A stretch of 64,000 nt of DNA from Loktanella sp. 3ANDIMAR09 (GTDB lineage: Bacteria > Pseudomonadota > Alphaproteobacteria > Rhodobacterales > Rhodobacteraceae), in the NCBI RefSeq assembly GCF_001420005.1, contig NZ_LJAK01000002.1, forward strand, positions 1 to 64,000, in the 5' to 3' direction. Under the pieces are notes generated by a model, which saw only the letters and a program-made list of their open reading frames with translations, had not been told where the DNA came from and did not search any database. Each line of letters begins with the position of its first letter. The stretch's first letter is position 1. The position numbers and the translations under genes were made by a program. Positions 50,995-60,927 of the stretch are shown here, one piece after another.

Positions 50995-52520
50995 TGGGTC
51001 AGCCTCAGTTCTGTGATCTGATCGGCGATCGCCGAGAAAATGGACCCCAGGTTCGAGCCGGTGGTCGCAAAGAACTGCGATGGATCATTGGCGCAATTGC
51101 GCATCACCGTGCGGCCGTCGACCGCCTCTTGCGAGGTATCGGTGCCTGTTACCGAGATCGTATAGACCTTGATCCCCTTGTTCTTTGCAGCGGTGCAGAT
51201 GCTGGACAGCCAGGTATCTGCCTGTGCACCGTCATGTTCGTATACAATGTTTGTGTCGGTAGTCGAACAGCCCGTCCCAAAGCGGTCAAAGCGATTATTG
51301 CCGACGAAAGGCATGTTGTTGTTTGCCCAGAACAACATCTCACTGGGCGAGTCGATGAATTCATCGCTCAAGCGGCAGGAGGCAGAGTTCTGGCCGTCGG
51401 TCAGCAGGACGATGTATTTCAGCGTGGGCGAGGTATTTGCCCCGGCAACGAGGGTATAGGGGCTGGGCCGGTCGCGAAAGACGTTGTCGACAAACCCGTT
51501 TGGCAGAGCCTTGACCACTTCGTTGAACGACGGGTCGAGCAGTGTCGTCGCCCATTTCATGCCTTCGTGGATGGCCGTACCTGCGCGCGGTTCAAGCGAC
51601 GACAGGCGGCCCTTCAGCAGGTCAGCGTTCTGGCTCAGGATGACCATACGTTCGAAATCATAACGCGGGCAAATGGGCTGTGTCACCGCGGGATTGTTCA
51701 GGTCGCGCCCGAACACGTTACCAAAGGAGTTGGTCATCACGGGCTGTGTCTGCCGGTAGGTTCTATCGTCATCAAATACAGTAGTCGCGTATTCTGCCGG
51801 ATCGAATTCGATGCAGTGCGAAAATCCGTGTTCCGTGACAGGATCGATATCAAGCGCGTTCAGGATTTCCGGGCCAGCGTTCACGCTGTCCGAATAGGGG
51901 ATGATCGAAATGGAAACACGATCCTGCAGAGAGGGATCCAACAGCTGGTCGATAAAATCCTCTGCCGCGTCGGTGACCAGTTTCATGCGTTTCAAAGTGG
52001 TCCCCGGAACCCCGAATTCCATCGAACCCGACAGGTCGAGCACGAGTGACACCTCGATCTTGCCGGACCCCTGGATTGCGGTGGATTGGGAGTTGGCGGT
52101 CAGGTAGTCTGGCCCGTTCATCTGGCCGATCCACGGCATGAACATGCTCAGGAAATGCATCCGCACCTGAACATAGCTTTGGACGGTCACCTCGCGCACA
52201 TTGCGCCCGGTGACGATGACAGGTTCGCCCTTGAGTGCGGCCGCTTCACCCGCCTTGGTGAAATGATCGGTGATCAGGGTTTTGGCATCGGTCGATTGGC
52301 GCAGGTTCGCAGAAGCCAGCACGGCCGTATCCGTGATGCCCTGCAATCGCGCGCGCTTTGCCTCAAAGCGCATGAAATCCACGGCGATCCCGCCGACGAT
52401 GATCATCGGAATCAAGAGCACGAGCGTCAACATGATGATCGTGCCGTTCTCGTCGCGTGCAAAACGGCGTAACCGCAGTGCCGCGGCCGCCATGCCGATC
52501 TGATGTGTCAGCCATTTCAT
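50991..52520 (-). CDS. TadG-like protein with von Willebrand A domain
   Basis: 509 aa. N-terminal TadG pattern: RRFARDENGTIIMLTLVLLI with a membrane segment to about residue 48, then FMRFEAKRARLQGITDTAVL. A vWA domain starts at about 155: MIDAS LVLDLSGSM with Asp162, Ser164 and Ser166, and later the loops GTAIHEGMKW and VLLTDGQN. TadG-like vWA proteins help assemble or anchor Flp/Tad pili or act as adhesins. The other tad genes are not in the window. Confidence 0.88.
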   Translation of the reverse strand: MKWLTHQIGMAAAALRLRRFARDENGTIIMLTLVLLIPMIIVGGIAVDFMRFEAKRARLQGITDTAVLASANLRQSTDAKTLITDHFTKAGEAAALKGEPVIVTGRNVREVTVQSYVQVRMHFLSMFMPWIGQMNGPDYLTANSQSTAIQGSGKIEVSLVLDLSGSMEFGVPGTTLKRMKLVTDAAEDFIDQLLDPSLQDRVSISIIPYSDSVNAGPEILNALDIDPVTEHGFSHCIEFDPAEYATTVFDDDRTYRQTQPVMTNSFGNVFGRDLNNPAVTQPICPRYDFERMVILSQNADLLKGRLSSLEPRAGTAIHEGMKWATTLLDPSFNEVVKALPNGFVDNVFRDRPSPYTLVAGANTSPTLKYIVLLTDGQNSASCRLSDEFIDSPSEMLFWANNNMPFVGNNRFDRFGTGCSTTDTNIVYEHDGAQADTWLSSICTAAKNKGIKVYTISVTGTDTSQEAVDGRTVMRNCANDPSQFFATTGSNLGSIFSAIADQITELRLTQ

Positions 52521-52668
52521 AACGCGAAACTCTTGTGTCAGGTCACCATAATGGGTTGCCGGGCGTCACTGGACGCACGTCTCCCGCTGGATGTTTAACT
52601 AAACTGCTGTGACGGAATTAGGGCGGGTTCATGGCATGCGCGGCCGCTGTTCACGATTTGCAAACAAA

Positions 52669-52696
52669 TTGGGCATCAGACACGAATCAGTATAGC
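52669..52696 (+). promoter_or_regulatory. Candidate promoter of glutamate dehydrogenase
   Basis: TTGGGC (52669-52674), 16-base spacer, TATAGC (52691-52696), about 50 bases before the ATG. A GGGCGA-N10-TCGCCC hairpin follows in the leader (52704-52725). The remaining 52521-52668 region between divergent genes shows nothing else clear. Confidence 0.4.
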
Positions 52697-52745
52697 AATC
52701 GCTTGGGCGAGCCGGCCTGGTCGCCCCACACCTAAGGAACCAGAG

Positions 52746-54200
52746 ATGACTCAATCCGATACATCACCCCAGGATGCCCCGCAGGAACCGACCTTTCGCG
52801 AGTCGGTGGACATCATGTTCAACCGCGCCGTGGGCCTGTTGGATCTCAGCCCCGGACTGGAAGAAAAGATCAGGGTCTGCAACGCGACCTATGTCGTGCG
52901 GTTCGGTGTGCGTCTGCGTGGCAAGATCCACACCTTTACCGGCTACCGGGCGGTCCATTCCGAACACATGGAGCCGGTCAAGGGCGGCATCCGCTATGCG
53001 CTGGCCGTGCACCAGGACGAGGTCGAGGCGCTGGCGGCGCTGATGACGTACAAATGCGCGCTGGTCGATGCGCCCTTTGGCGGGTCCAAGGGCGGTTTGT
53101 GCATCAATCCGCGCGACTGGGAAGAACACGAGCTGGAACTGATCACGCGACGGTTCGCCTACGAGTTGATCAAGCGTGACCTGATCAACCCGGCCCAGAA
53201 CGTGCCTGCCCCCGACATGGGCACGGGCGAACGCGAAATGGCATGGATCGCGGACCAGTACAAACGCATGAACACCACCGACATCAACGGTGCGGCCTGT
53301 GTCACCGGCAAACCGACGAACGCAGGCGGTATCCAGGGCCGGACAGAGGCAACGGGCCGCGGTGTGCAATTCGCGCTGCGCGAATTCTTTCGCCACCCCG
53401 GCGACGTGGCGCGGGCCAACCTGTCGGGCAAGCTGGAGGGCAAGCGCGTGATCATCCAGGGTCTTGGTAACGTGGGCTATCACGCGGCCAAGTTCCTGTC
53501 CGAAGAGGACGGCGCCAGGATCACAGGCATCATCGAACATGACGGGTCGCTGTTTGACGAGAACGGTCTGAACGTCGAGGATGTTCGCGCGCACATCGTG
53601 GAAAACGGCGGCTTGACCGGTTATGCGGCGGCAACCTTTGACCCGCAGGGGGCAAAGCTGCTGGAACACGAATGCGACATCCTGATTCCGGCAGCACTGG
53701 AAGGGGTCATCAACATGACCAACGCCGACCGGATCAAGGCACCGCTGATCATCGAGGCGGCCAACGGTCCCACGACATCGGGCGCTGACGAAATCCTGCG
53801 CAAGAAAGGCTGCGTGATCATCCCCGACATGTATGCCAACGCCGGCGGTGTGACGGTCAGCTATTTCGAATGGGTCAAGAACCTGTCGCATATCCGGTTC
53901 GGCCGGATGCAGCGCCGGGCCGAAGAGGCGCGTCACCAGCTGTTGGTCGACGAGTTGGAGCGTCTGGACGACATGCTGGAACATCGTTGGTCCATGACAC
54001 CTGATTTCAAGGAGAAATACCTGCGCGGTGCCGATGAGATCGAACTGGTCCGCTCTGGCCTCGATGACACGATGCGCACGGCCTATCAGGCCATGAGCAA
54101 GGTCTGGAACGAAAACGACGATGTCGAGGATCTGCGCACCGCGGCCTACCTGGTGTCGATCCGCAAGGTCGCGGCCAGCTACCGCGCCAAGGGGCTGTAG
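52746..54200 (+). CDS. Glutamate dehydrogenase (Glu/Leu/Phe/Val family)
   Basis: 484 aa with AAGGAACCAGAG before the ATG. Motifs: EPVKGGIRYA, LMTYKCALVDAPFGGSKGGL (Lys103 and Lys115, substrate and catalysis), PAPDMGTGEREMAWI, and the nucleotide-binding Rossmann IQGLGNVGYHAAKFL. Interconverts glutamate and 2-oxoglutarate. The length exceeds the common 410-450 aa hexameric enzymes. The substrate is inferred; leucine/valine-type members share these motifs. Confidence 0.92.
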   Translation: MTQSDTSPQDAPQEPTFRESVDIMFNRAVGLLDLSPGLEEKIRVCNATYVVRFGVRLRGKIHTFTGYRAVHSEHMEPVKGGIRYALAVHQDEVEALAALMTYKCALVDAPFGGSKGGLCINPRDWEEHELELITRRFAYELIKRDLINPAQNVPAPDMGTGEREMAWIADQYKRMNTTDINGAACVTGKPTNAGGIQGRTEATGRGVQFALREFFRHPGDVARANLSGKLEGKRVIIQGLGNVGYHAAKFLSEEDGARITGIIEHDGSLFDENGLNVEDVRAHIVENGGLTGYAAATFDPQGAKLLEHECDILIPAALEGVINMTNADRIKAPLIIEAANGPTTSGADEILRKKGCVIIPDMYANAGGVTVSYFEWVKNLSHIRFGRMQRRAEEARHQLLVDELERLDDMLEHRWSMTPDFKEKYLRGADEIELVRSGLDDTMRTAYQAMSKVWNENDDVEDLRTAAYLVSIRKVAASYRAKGL

Positions 54201-54217
54201 GGCATCCTCGAAACGCT

Positions 54218-54252
54218 CCGGGGTTTCGCCATCAATGCGGGCGGAACCCCGG
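54218..54252 (+). terminator. Hairpin after glutamate dehydrogenase
   Basis: CCGGGGTT / AACCCCGG stem with further inner pairs (CGCC / GGCG), 18 bases after the stop. No T-run, so efficiency as an intrinsic terminator is doubtful. The rest of 54253-54342 shows no gene. Confidence 0.5.
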
Positions 54253-54342
54253 ACGCCGATCTACGCCGACGATCCCGGCGTCGGGTGAACTGATTTATGT
54301 CTGAACACATGCGGACCGGACTTGCATGACCCGGCCCAAAGG

Positions 54343-55389
54343 TCAGGTCCAGTCTGAACGACCTGTGCCCACGGCCTGCGCCACGCTGTCGAAACCGTCC
54401 CGCGCCAGCAGATCGTCTAGCCCGCGCACAATTTCACCCACCAGCGATAGCCCGCCATAAACCAGCGCGGTGTACAGCTGCACTGCGGATGCCCCGGCGC
54501 GGATTTTCTGATACGCCTGTTGCGCCGATCCCACGCCACCGACACCGATGATCGGCAGAGGCGTCAGGCCTGACAATTGCGCCAGCACGCGGGTCGATTT
54601 TTCGAACAAGGGTTGGCCGGACAGCCCGCCTTTTTCCTGTGCATGCGGACCGTGTAGCCCGTCACGGTCCAAGGTCGTGTTGGTCGCAATCAGCCCTGCG
54701 ATGCCCGATGCATTCGCGACCTCTGCCACATCTGCAATCTCGGCGGGGGTCAGGTCCGGCGCGATTTTCAGGAACACGGGAATGGGCCGGGGCAGGGCGG
54801 CATTGGCCGTCATCACGCCGTCCAGCAGTGCGCCAAGCGCCGCCTTGCCCTGCAAATCGCGCAGTTTTTCGGTGTTGGGGGACGATACGTTGACCGTTGC
54901 GAATGCGACATGCGCGGCACAGCGGGTCAGCACGCGCGCGAAATCGCCCGCACGGTCGTCCGAATCCTTGTTCGCGCCCAAATTCAGCCCAACGATGCCC
55001 GCATGACCGGCCAGCCGTTCGGCGATGGCATCCATGCCGTCGTTGTTGAAACCGAACCGGTTGATTGCGGCACCGTCCTGCGTCAGCCGGAACAGGCGCG
55101 GCCGGGGGTTGCCCGGCTGGGGGCGCGGCGTGGCGGCGCCGACCTCGAGGAAACCGAAACCGCTGCGTGACAGCGGCGTTATCGCGGTTGCGTTCTTGTC
55201 AAATCCCGCAGCGAGGCCCACCGGGTTCGGCAGGTCAAGCCCGGCCAGATTGACCCGCAGCCTGTCGGACGTGACCGGTCCGCCGCGCGGACCCAGGCCC
55301 AGTTGCAGCGCGTTCAACGCCAGACCGTGGGCGCGTTCGGGATCAATCGACCGCAGCATCCGCAGTCCGGCCTGTTCCAAAACGTTCAT
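54343..55389 (-). CDS. pyrD: Dihydroorotate dehydrogenase (quinone), class 2
   Basis: 348 aa from ATG 55389, overlapping the DUF952 gene as ATGA; longer in-frame starts would cover that gene. Motifs: [20 protein letters not shown] with [52 protein letters not shown] (catalytic Ser), and FMN loops [17 protein letters not shown] and [15 protein letters not shown]. Class 2, membrane-associated, using ubiquinone in pyrimidine synthesis. Confidence 0.96.
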   Translation of the reverse strand: MNVLEQAGLRMLRSIDPERAHGLALNALQLGLGPRGGPVTSDRLRVNLAGLDLPNPVGLAAGFDKNATAITPLSRSGFGFLEVGAATPRPQPGNPRPRLFRLTQDGAAINRFGFNNDGMDAIAERLAGHAGIVGLNLGANKDSDDRAGDFARVLTRCAAHVAFATVNVSSPNTEKLRDLQGKAALGALLDGVMTANAALPRPIPVFLKIAPDLTPAEIADVAEVANASGIAGLIATNTTLDRDGLHGPHAQEKGGLSGQPLFEKSTRVLAQLSGLTPLPIIGVGGVGSAQQAYQKIRAGASAVQLYTALVYGGLSLVGEIVRGLDDLLARDGFDSVAQAVGTGRSDWT

Positions 55390-55721
55390 AGATCGTCGGG
55401 AAACTGATGCAAACCGTCCACCAGCGGCAGCGGTTTGTGCCAGGCAACGTCGCTCAGCAGCAGTGGACGGTAGAGATGCGGGAAATCGTCGCCACCGCGC
55501 GATGGTTCCCACCGCAGGTGTTCGCCCAGCGGTTCCGCGTCGACCGCGACCAGCACCAGATCGGTTGCATCGGCAAAGTGTTTCAGCGCGGTTTCGCGCG
55601 CCTGTTTGCCTGTAGAAAAATGGATGTAGCCGTCGGCCAGATCGACCGGTGCGCCTGCCGTGGACCCGTCTGCCTGAAGTGCGGCCCATTCAGGCGCATG
55701 GAATATCTTGTATATCAACAT
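55386..55721 (-). CDS. DUF952 family protein
   Basis: 111 aa from ATG 55721. DUF952 pattern: [40 protein letters not shown], and [19 protein letters not shown]. Found next to pyrD in many Rhodobacterales. The family is related to glutathione-S-transferase-type or ADP-ribosyl-type folds in some accounts; biochemical role unknown. Confidence 0.9.
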   Translation of the reverse strand: MLIYKIFHAPEWAALQADGSTAGAPVDLADGYIHFSTGKQARETALKHFADATDLVLVAVDAEPLGEHLRWEPSRGGDDFPHLYRPLLLSDVAWHKPLPLVDGLHQFPDDL

Positions 55722-55873
55722 GGGCGTTCTTTGCCGTTTGCCTGCGGAATAATCAAGCGCGCCTGTCATCAAACTGACGTAGGGGCCGGTTAGCACGGGT
55801 GCTGCGCAATCGTTTGACTCCGCGAATTTCGGGGGTCAGACTTTTCTCAGACACATCCAAATTGGGGAACCCG

Positions 55874-57436
55874 ATGATCTCTCGTATCCTAGGCACCACC
55901 TGCGCTGTTGCGCTCGTCGCTGGCGCGGCACAGGCCGAAACCAGCCTGACGATCCTGCACACCAACGATTTTCATGACCGGTTTGAGCCGATCAGCGCGT
56001 TCGACAGCACCTGTTCGGCCGAGGACAACGCGGCGGGCGAATGCTTTGGCGGTATCGCGCGGATGGTGACTGCGATCAACGAAGCACGCGCGGCAGCGGC
56101 GGGCGACGTGCTGCTGCTGGATGCCGGCGACCAGTTTCAGGGATCGCTGTTTTTCACCCGCTACGGCGGAGAGCTTGCCGCTGAATTCATGACGCAGCTT
56201 GGCTATGACGCCATGGCCGTGGGCAACCACGAGTTCGACAATGGCCCCGAGGGGCTGGCATCGTTCCTCGACATGGTCGATTTTCCTGTTCTGTCCGCCA
56301 ACATCGACGTCAGCCAAAGCAATCTGCTGGCCGGCAAGGTCGCGAAAAGCGTGACGATCGACACGGCCAGCGGCGCGCAGGTCGGTGTTGTATCGGTGCT
56401 GGCCGAAGATACGCCGGAAACCTCGTCGCCCGGCGATCAGGTCATCTTTTCATCCATCGTGGACGGTGCGCAGTCTGAAATCGACGCGCTCACGGACGCC
56501 GGCGTGAACAAGATCATCCTGCTGACGCATGTGGGCCTGAACGCGGACATGCGTCTGGCCGAGGAACTGACCGGCGTGGACATGATCATCGGCGGCCATT
56601 CGCACACGCTGCTGGGTGACATGGAAGGCGCCGAAGGCAGTTATCCGACGATGGCCAATGATGTGCCGATCTTTCAGGCCTATGCCTATGGCAAATACCT
56701 GGGCGAAATCGACGTGACGTTTGACGATGCGGGCGAAATCACCGCAATGTCGGGCGCGCCGAAACTGCTGGACGCCTCTGTTGCCGAGGACGAGGCCACG
56801 GTGGCGCGTGTTACGGAACTGGCCGGCCCGCTGGAGGAAATCCGCCAGAAGGTGATCGGCGAGACGACCGACGTGGTCGAGGGCAACCGCGACGTCTGCC
56901 GTGCGATGGAATGTTCGGGCGGCAACCTGGTGGCGGATGCGATGCTGGACCGGGTCGCTGACCAGGGCATCCAGATCGCGATTGCCAATGCAGGCGGCAT
57001 CCGTGCCAGCATCGACGCGGGTGAAGTGACGCAAGGCGAGGTTCTGACGGTGCTGCCGTTCCAGAACACCCTGTCCACCTTCGAGGTGACCGGTCAGACG
57101 ATGCTGGACGCCCTTGAAAATGGTGTCAGCGCAATCGCGGACGGTGCGGGTCGTTTCCCGCAGGTCGCCGGCATGACCTTTACCGTGACCGCATCGGCAG
57201 AGCCGGGCAGCCGGATTTCCGACGTGATGGTCGGCGGAGAACCGATTGATCCTGCCGCCACCTACGGCGTGGTCAGCAACAACTACGTGCGCAACGGCGG
57301 TGACGGTTATGCGATGTTCGAGGACGCGCAGAACGCCTATGACTTTGGCCCGGATCTGGCCGATGTCGTTGCCGAATACATCGCCGCGAACGGGCCTTAC
57401 ACGCCCTACACGGACGGTCGCATCACGATGAACTGA
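55874..57436 (+). CDS. Secreted 5'-nucleotidase / UshA-like metallophosphoesterase
   Basis: 520 aa from ATG 55874. Signal peptide MISRILGTTCAVALVAGAAQ with cleavage after AQA. Metallophosphatase motifs: LTILHTNDFHDRFEP, LLLDAGDQFQGSLFF, VGNHEFDNGPEG, IILLTHVG, IIGGHSHTLL. The C-terminal 5_nucleotid_C domain carries ANAGGIRASIDAGEVTQGEV and NNYVRNGGDGYAMF. It frees nucleosides and phosphate from nucleotides in the periplasm. A strong terminator follows. Confidence 0.93.
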   Translation: MISRILGTTCAVALVAGAAQAETSLTILHTNDFHDRFEPISAFDSTCSAEDNAAGECFGGIARMVTAINEARAAAAGDVLLLDAGDQFQGSLFFTRYGGELAAEFMTQLGYDAMAVGNHEFDNGPEGLASFLDMVDFPVLSANIDVSQSNLLAGKVAKSVTIDTASGAQVGVVSVLAEDTPETSSPGDQVIFSSIVDGAQSEIDALTDAGVNKIILLTHVGLNADMRLAEELTGVDMIIGGHSHTLLGDMEGAEGSYPTMANDVPIFQAYAYGKYLGEIDVTFDDAGEITAMSGAPKLLDASVAEDEATVARVTELAGPLEEIRQKVIGETTDVVEGNRDVCRAMECSGGNLVADAMLDRVADQGIQIAIANAGGIRASIDAGEVTQGEVLTVLPFQNTLSTFEVTGQTMLDALENGVSAIADGAGRFPQVAGMTFTVTASAEPGSRISDVMVGGEPIDPAATYGVVSNNYVRNGGDGYAMFEDAQNAYDFGPDLADVVAEYIAANGPYTPYTDGRITMN

Positions 57437-57463
57437 TCCTGTCGGACTGCTGTTCAAGCTTGG

Positions 57464-57498
57464 GGGCGCTGCGGGAAACCGCTGCGCCCTTTCTGTTT
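57464..57498 (+). terminator. Rho-independent terminator of 5'-nucleotidase gene
   Basis: GGGCGCTGCGG / CCGCTGCGCCC stem with one T-T mismatch, GAAA tetraloop, then TTTCTGTTT. It lies 28 bases after the stop. Confidence 0.85.
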
Positions 57499-57524
57499 CG
57501 AGTGGGGATGATTAGGTTCGGATC

Positions 57525-58190
57525 ATGTGCGGACGTATGGCGATCACACTGCCCCAAGAGGCAATGGTTCAGGTGTTTGACGCCGTGGCATCGAACGACC
57601 TGCCCCCTGTGCCCAACTACAACGTTTGCCCGACAGTCGATGTGTATACTGTGACCAGTGACGCGGACACGCGGCGGCTGCGCCCGATGCGCTGGGGGTT
57701 CATTCCGCATTGGTACGACAAACCTGGCAGCGGACCTCTCTTGATCAATGCAAGATCCGAAACGATCGCGGAAAAACCAGCGTTTCGTCAGGCCGCGCGG
57801 ACCCGGCGCTGTCTGATCGTGGCCTCTGGTTTTTACGAGTGGAAACGTGAGGAGGGGGCCAAGCCGCTACCTTGGTATATTACCCGCTCGGACGGCGGGC
57901 CGATGGTTTTCGCCGGGGTCTGGCAGGACTGGGACGGAGGTGATGCGCCGCTGACCACTTGCGCTGTCGTGACCTGCGCGGCAAATGACGCAATGGCCCC
58001 CATACATCACCGATTGCCCGTCATACTCGCGCCGCAGGATTGGCCGTTGTGGCTGGGCGAGGCCGGGCACGGTGCCGCGACACTGATGAAACCCTGCGCC
58101 GATGATGCACTGCGGTTCACGCGGGTGGGGGTGGCGGTCAACAGCAACCGGGCCACTGGCCCGGACCTGATCCTGCCCGTCGATCAATAG
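57525..58190 (+). CDS. SRAP/HMCES-type DNA-protein crosslink protein
   Basis: 221 aa. Starts MCGRMAI, so Cys2 is exposed after Met removal as in YedK/HMCES. NARSETI (catalytic Asn and substrate loop), RRCLIVASGFYEWKRE (Glu) and APIHHRLPVIL (His) complete the active site. It shields abasic sites in ssDNA by a covalent thiazolidine link. The last seven bases overlap the convergent next gene. Confidence 0.95.
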   Translation: MCGRMAITLPQEAMVQVFDAVASNDLPPVPNYNVCPTVDVYTVTSDADTRRLRPMRWGFIPHWYDKPGSGPLLINARSETIAEKPAFRQAARTRRCLIVASGFYEWKREEGAKPLPWYITRSDGGPMVFAGVWQDWDGGDAPLTTCAVVTCAANDAMAPIHHRLPVILAPQDWPLWLGEAGHGAATLMKPCADDALRFTRVGVAVNSNRATGPDLILPVDQ

Positions 58191-58714
58191 GTCAGGGTCG
58201 GACGCCCTTCGATCAGCGTTCCGGGATCGATCTGCGTGACGATCTGTTCTTCGATCTCTGTCCGTTGCTCTTCGCAATAGACAGTGCGGGTTTCCCAGCG
58301 GCAAAAGAAATTCAGGAAAAGACAGACCCTGACCTGTTCGGTCCCGCAGGCATAGCGGTCGATATAGGTCCGGGTGATCAAATTCACGGCGCGAATTTCC
58401 GACGGTCCCTTGTCCAGCAGGATCGGTGATTGCGTCCCGTCGTTGATGAGCGGGGTATACACCTTTTCGCCGGAATCGTTTTGATAGCGCAGATGCACAT
58501 TCCTGTCGGAATGATTGAAAAAGCAGATATCGACCTGGGTCGAATCCCACGCGGTCGTCAGTTCCTCGTAATAGATTTCCGGCGGGAAAATCCCGTCAGG
58601 TTCGATTCGGAACACTTCGTCATTGATGTCGCAGGCCTGATTTGCCGCCTGCGCATGCGCCATGCCAGAGCCGAAACCCAGAACACAGATCATCAAGAGA
58701 AAAGCCTGCCGCAT
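58184..58714 (-). CDS. Secreted cysteine-containing protein, unknown
   Basis: 176 aa. Signal peptide MRQAFLLMICVLGFGSGMAH with likely cleavage after AHA. The mature protein has Cys in pairs (NQACDIND, VDICFFNHSD, YACGTEQVRVCLFLNFFCRW, VYCEEQ), suggesting disulfides. The pattern FNHSDRNVHLRYQNDSGEKV hints at a beta-sandwich. Function unknown; found here between the SRAP gene and tRNA-Gly. Confidence 0.8.
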   Translation of the reverse strand: MRQAFLLMICVLGFGSGMAHAQAANQACDINDEVFRIEPDGIFPPEIYYEELTTAWDSTQVDICFFNHSDRNVHLRYQNDSGEKVYTPLINDGTQSPILLDKGPSEIRAVNLITRTYIDRYACGTEQVRVCLFLNFFCRWETRTVYCEEQRTEIEEQIVTQIDPGTLIEGRPTLTY

Positions 58715-58805
58715 TTTATTCCTACTTCGCTTTGTTCCGGTCGAGGTCCGGGCGTTTGTGTTCCGCTATCGGGCCAATCGGGCGATTTTAAGGCGTCTGT
58801 CGGGC

Positions 58806-58835
58806 TTGCACTGACCCGAAATCGCGCGATATAGA
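58806..58835 (+). promoter_or_regulatory. Promoter of tRNA-Gly
   Basis: TTGCAC (58806-58811), 18-base spacer, TATAGA (58830-58835), 17 bases before the tRNA starts. Confidence 0.65.
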
Positions 58836-58852
58836 AGCGACAAGGACACAGC

Positions 58853-58926
58853 GCGGGCGTTGTGTAATGGTAAGACCTCAGCCTTCCAAGCTGATGACAC
58901 GGGTTCGATTCCCGTCGCCCGCTCCA
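58853..58926 (+). tRNA. tRNA-Gly (UCC), CCA encoded
   Basis: 74 bases. Acceptor GCGGGCG / CGCCCGC, D arm GTGTAATGGTAAGAC, anticodon stem TCAGC/GCTGA with loop CTTCCAA giving anticodon UCC, T arm ACGGGTTCGATTCCCGT, discriminator T, genomic CCA. Confidence 0.97.
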
Positions 58927-59025
58927 CTCCTTTGCTTCAGGGAAATGCACCTTAGGTCGCGGCCTCGCGTGCTTGTGTCCGGCGGTCCCGCCTTTTATGT
59001 CCGCACGGACAAAAGGACGAACATC

Positions 59026-60819
59026 ATGGCCGATCATCCCAAATCCAGCGACACCGAGCGCGAAAAGTCCAAGAACATGGGCGCGCTGCGGCAGTTGTTG
59101 CCGTTCTTGTGGCCTTACCGGTTGATGATGGCGCTGGCGGGGGCGGCGCTGGTGCTGACGGCCATCGTGTCGCTGATCCTGCCTTTGGCCGTGCGCCGCG
59201 TGGTCGACAATTTCGACGTGTCGTCCGCCGTTCTGCTGGATGGGTACTTTGCGGCGGCGCTGGGCATCGCGCTGTTGCTCGCGGTGGGGACCGCGCTGCG
59301 CTATTATCTGGTGACGCGGCTGGGTGAACGGGTCGTGGCCGATATCCGTGTTGCCGTGTTCGACCGCATGATCGGCATGTCGCCCGCGTTTTTCGAGAAA
59401 ATCATGACCGGCGAGGTCCTGAGCCGGATCACGACCGATACCACCCTGATCCTGTCGGTCATCGGGTCATCCGTTTCTGTCGCCTTGCGCAATGTGCTGA
59501 TCTTCTTTGGTGGTCTGATCCTGATGATGTTCACCTCGGCCAAGCTGACGGGCATGGTCCTGTTGCTGGTGCCGGCCGTGATCGTGCCGATCGTTCTGCT
59601 GGGCCGGCGTTTGCGCGCGCTCAGCCGCGAAAACCAGGACTGGATCGCGCAAAGCTCTGGGTCCGCATCAGAGGCGTTGTTGTCCGTCCAGACCGTGCAG
59701 GCCTTCACGCACGAGAAACGCAGCCGTCAGGCGTTCTGGGATGTGACGGAAAAATCATTCATCGCCGCGCGCCGCCGCATCGGTGTGCGGGCCTGGATGA
59801 CAGCCATCGTGATTTTTCTGATCTTTGCCGGGATCGTGGGCGTGTTGTGGATGGGCGCGCGCGATGTGCGCACCGAGGTGATGACCGTGGGCGAGCTGGT
59901 CCAGTTCGTGATCTATTCCGTCATGGTGGCTGGGGCCGTGGGCGCATTGACGGAAATCTGGGGCGAATTGCAGCGCGCGGCGGGGGCTACGGAACGGCTG
60001 GTCGAGCTGCTGGAATCGCGCGACGCGGTGCAGGATCCGGTCGATCCCGAACCCGTGGGCAACCTGCGCACGGGGCATATCGTGTTTGACAATGTCACGT
60101 TCCGCTATCCGGGCAGGCCCAGCGTGGCCGCGCTGGACGGGGTGTCGCTGGACGTGGCACCGGGCGAAACCGTGGCACTGGTCGGCCCGTCGGGTGCGGG
60201 CAAGACGACGATCATCCAGCTGATCCAACGATTCTATGATCCCAGCACAGGCCGTATCACGCTGGATGGTGTCGATCTGCGCGACATGGACCGCGCTGAT
60301 TTCCGGGCGCAAGTGGCGCTGGTGCCGCAGGATCCCGTGATCTTTGCCGATACGGCGCGTGAAAACATCCGCTTTGGCAGACCGAATGCGACCGACGCCG
60401 AGGTCGAAGAGGCCGCACGTGCCGCGGCGGCGCATGATTTCCTGACGGCTCTGCCAGAGGGCTACGATTCTTATGTGGGTGAACGCGGCGTCATGCTGTC
60501 GGGCGGCCAGAAACAACGCATCGCCATTGCCCGCGCAATCCTGCGCGACGCACCGATCCTGCTGCTGGACGAGGCAACCAGCGCGCTGGACGCACAAAGC
60601 GAGCGTCTGGTGCAACAGGCCGTCGATGATCTGGCCCGCAGTCGCACCACGCTGATCGTCGCCCATCGCCTGGCGACCGTGAAAAAGGCGGATCGCATCG
60701 TGGTGTTTGACGGCGGACGAATCGTGGCCACGGGCACCCACGACAGCCTTGTGGCTGAAAACGGGCTCTATGCGCGACTTGCGCGACTGCAATTCACCGA
60801 AGGTTTGGCTGCGGAATAG
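59026..60819 (+). CDS. ABC exporter, MsbA/multidrug type (half-transporter)
   Basis: 597 aa from ATG 59026; an earlier frame back to 58867 would read through the tRNA. Membrane domain with six segments (LMMALAGAALVLTAIVSLIL, ILIFFGGLILMMFTSA, WMTAIVIFLIFAGIVGVLWM). ATPase: Walker A VGPSGAGKTT, Q loop LVPQDPVIF, signature LSGGQKQRIAIARAI, Walker B ILLLDEATSALD, H loop IVAHRLATV. Works as a dimer; substrate (lipid or drug) cannot be told from sequence. Confidence 0.95.
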   Translation: MADHPKSSDTEREKSKNMGALRQLLPFLWPYRLMMALAGAALVLTAIVSLILPLAVRRVVDNFDVSSAVLLDGYFAAALGIALLLAVGTALRYYLVTRLGERVVADIRVAVFDRMIGMSPAFFEKIMTGEVLSRITTDTTLILSVIGSSVSVALRNVLIFFGGLILMMFTSAKLTGMVLLLVPAVIVPIVLLGRRLRALSRENQDWIAQSSGSASEALLSVQTVQAFTHEKRSRQAFWDVTEKSFIAARRRIGVRAWMTAIVIFLIFAGIVGVLWMGARDVRTEVMTVGELVQFVIYSVMVAGAVGALTEIWGELQRAAGATERLVELLESRDAVQDPVDPEPVGNLRTGHIVFDNVTFRYPGRPSVAALDGVSLDVAPGETVALVGPSGAGKTTIIQLIQRFYDPSTGRITLDGVDLRDMDRADFRAQVALVPQDPVIFADTARENIRFGRPNATDAEVEEAARAAAAHDFLTALPEGYDSYVGERGVMLSGGQKQRIAIARAILRDAPILLLDEATSALDAQSERLVQQAVDDLARSRTTLIVAHRLATVKKADRIVVFDGGRIVATGTHDSLVAENGLYARLARLQFTEGLAAE

Positions 60820-60927
60820 CGAAATTGCGTTGCGTCAGTCTTGCGTTACCCCCCCAATCGCGTCCATCGTCCCGACCAGCCAAATGACGATCCACCTAAG
60901 GATCGCACACGTCTTGGGAGGGACATC

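Noticed and set aside
54343-55689. 448-aa version of pyrD
   Set aside because: The first 100 residues are out-of-frame reading of the DUF952 gene; ATG 55389 gives the normal 348-aa length.
58867-59025. N-terminal extension of the ABC exporter
   Set aside because: It would be translated from within tRNA-Gly; ATG 59026 gives a normal exporter start.
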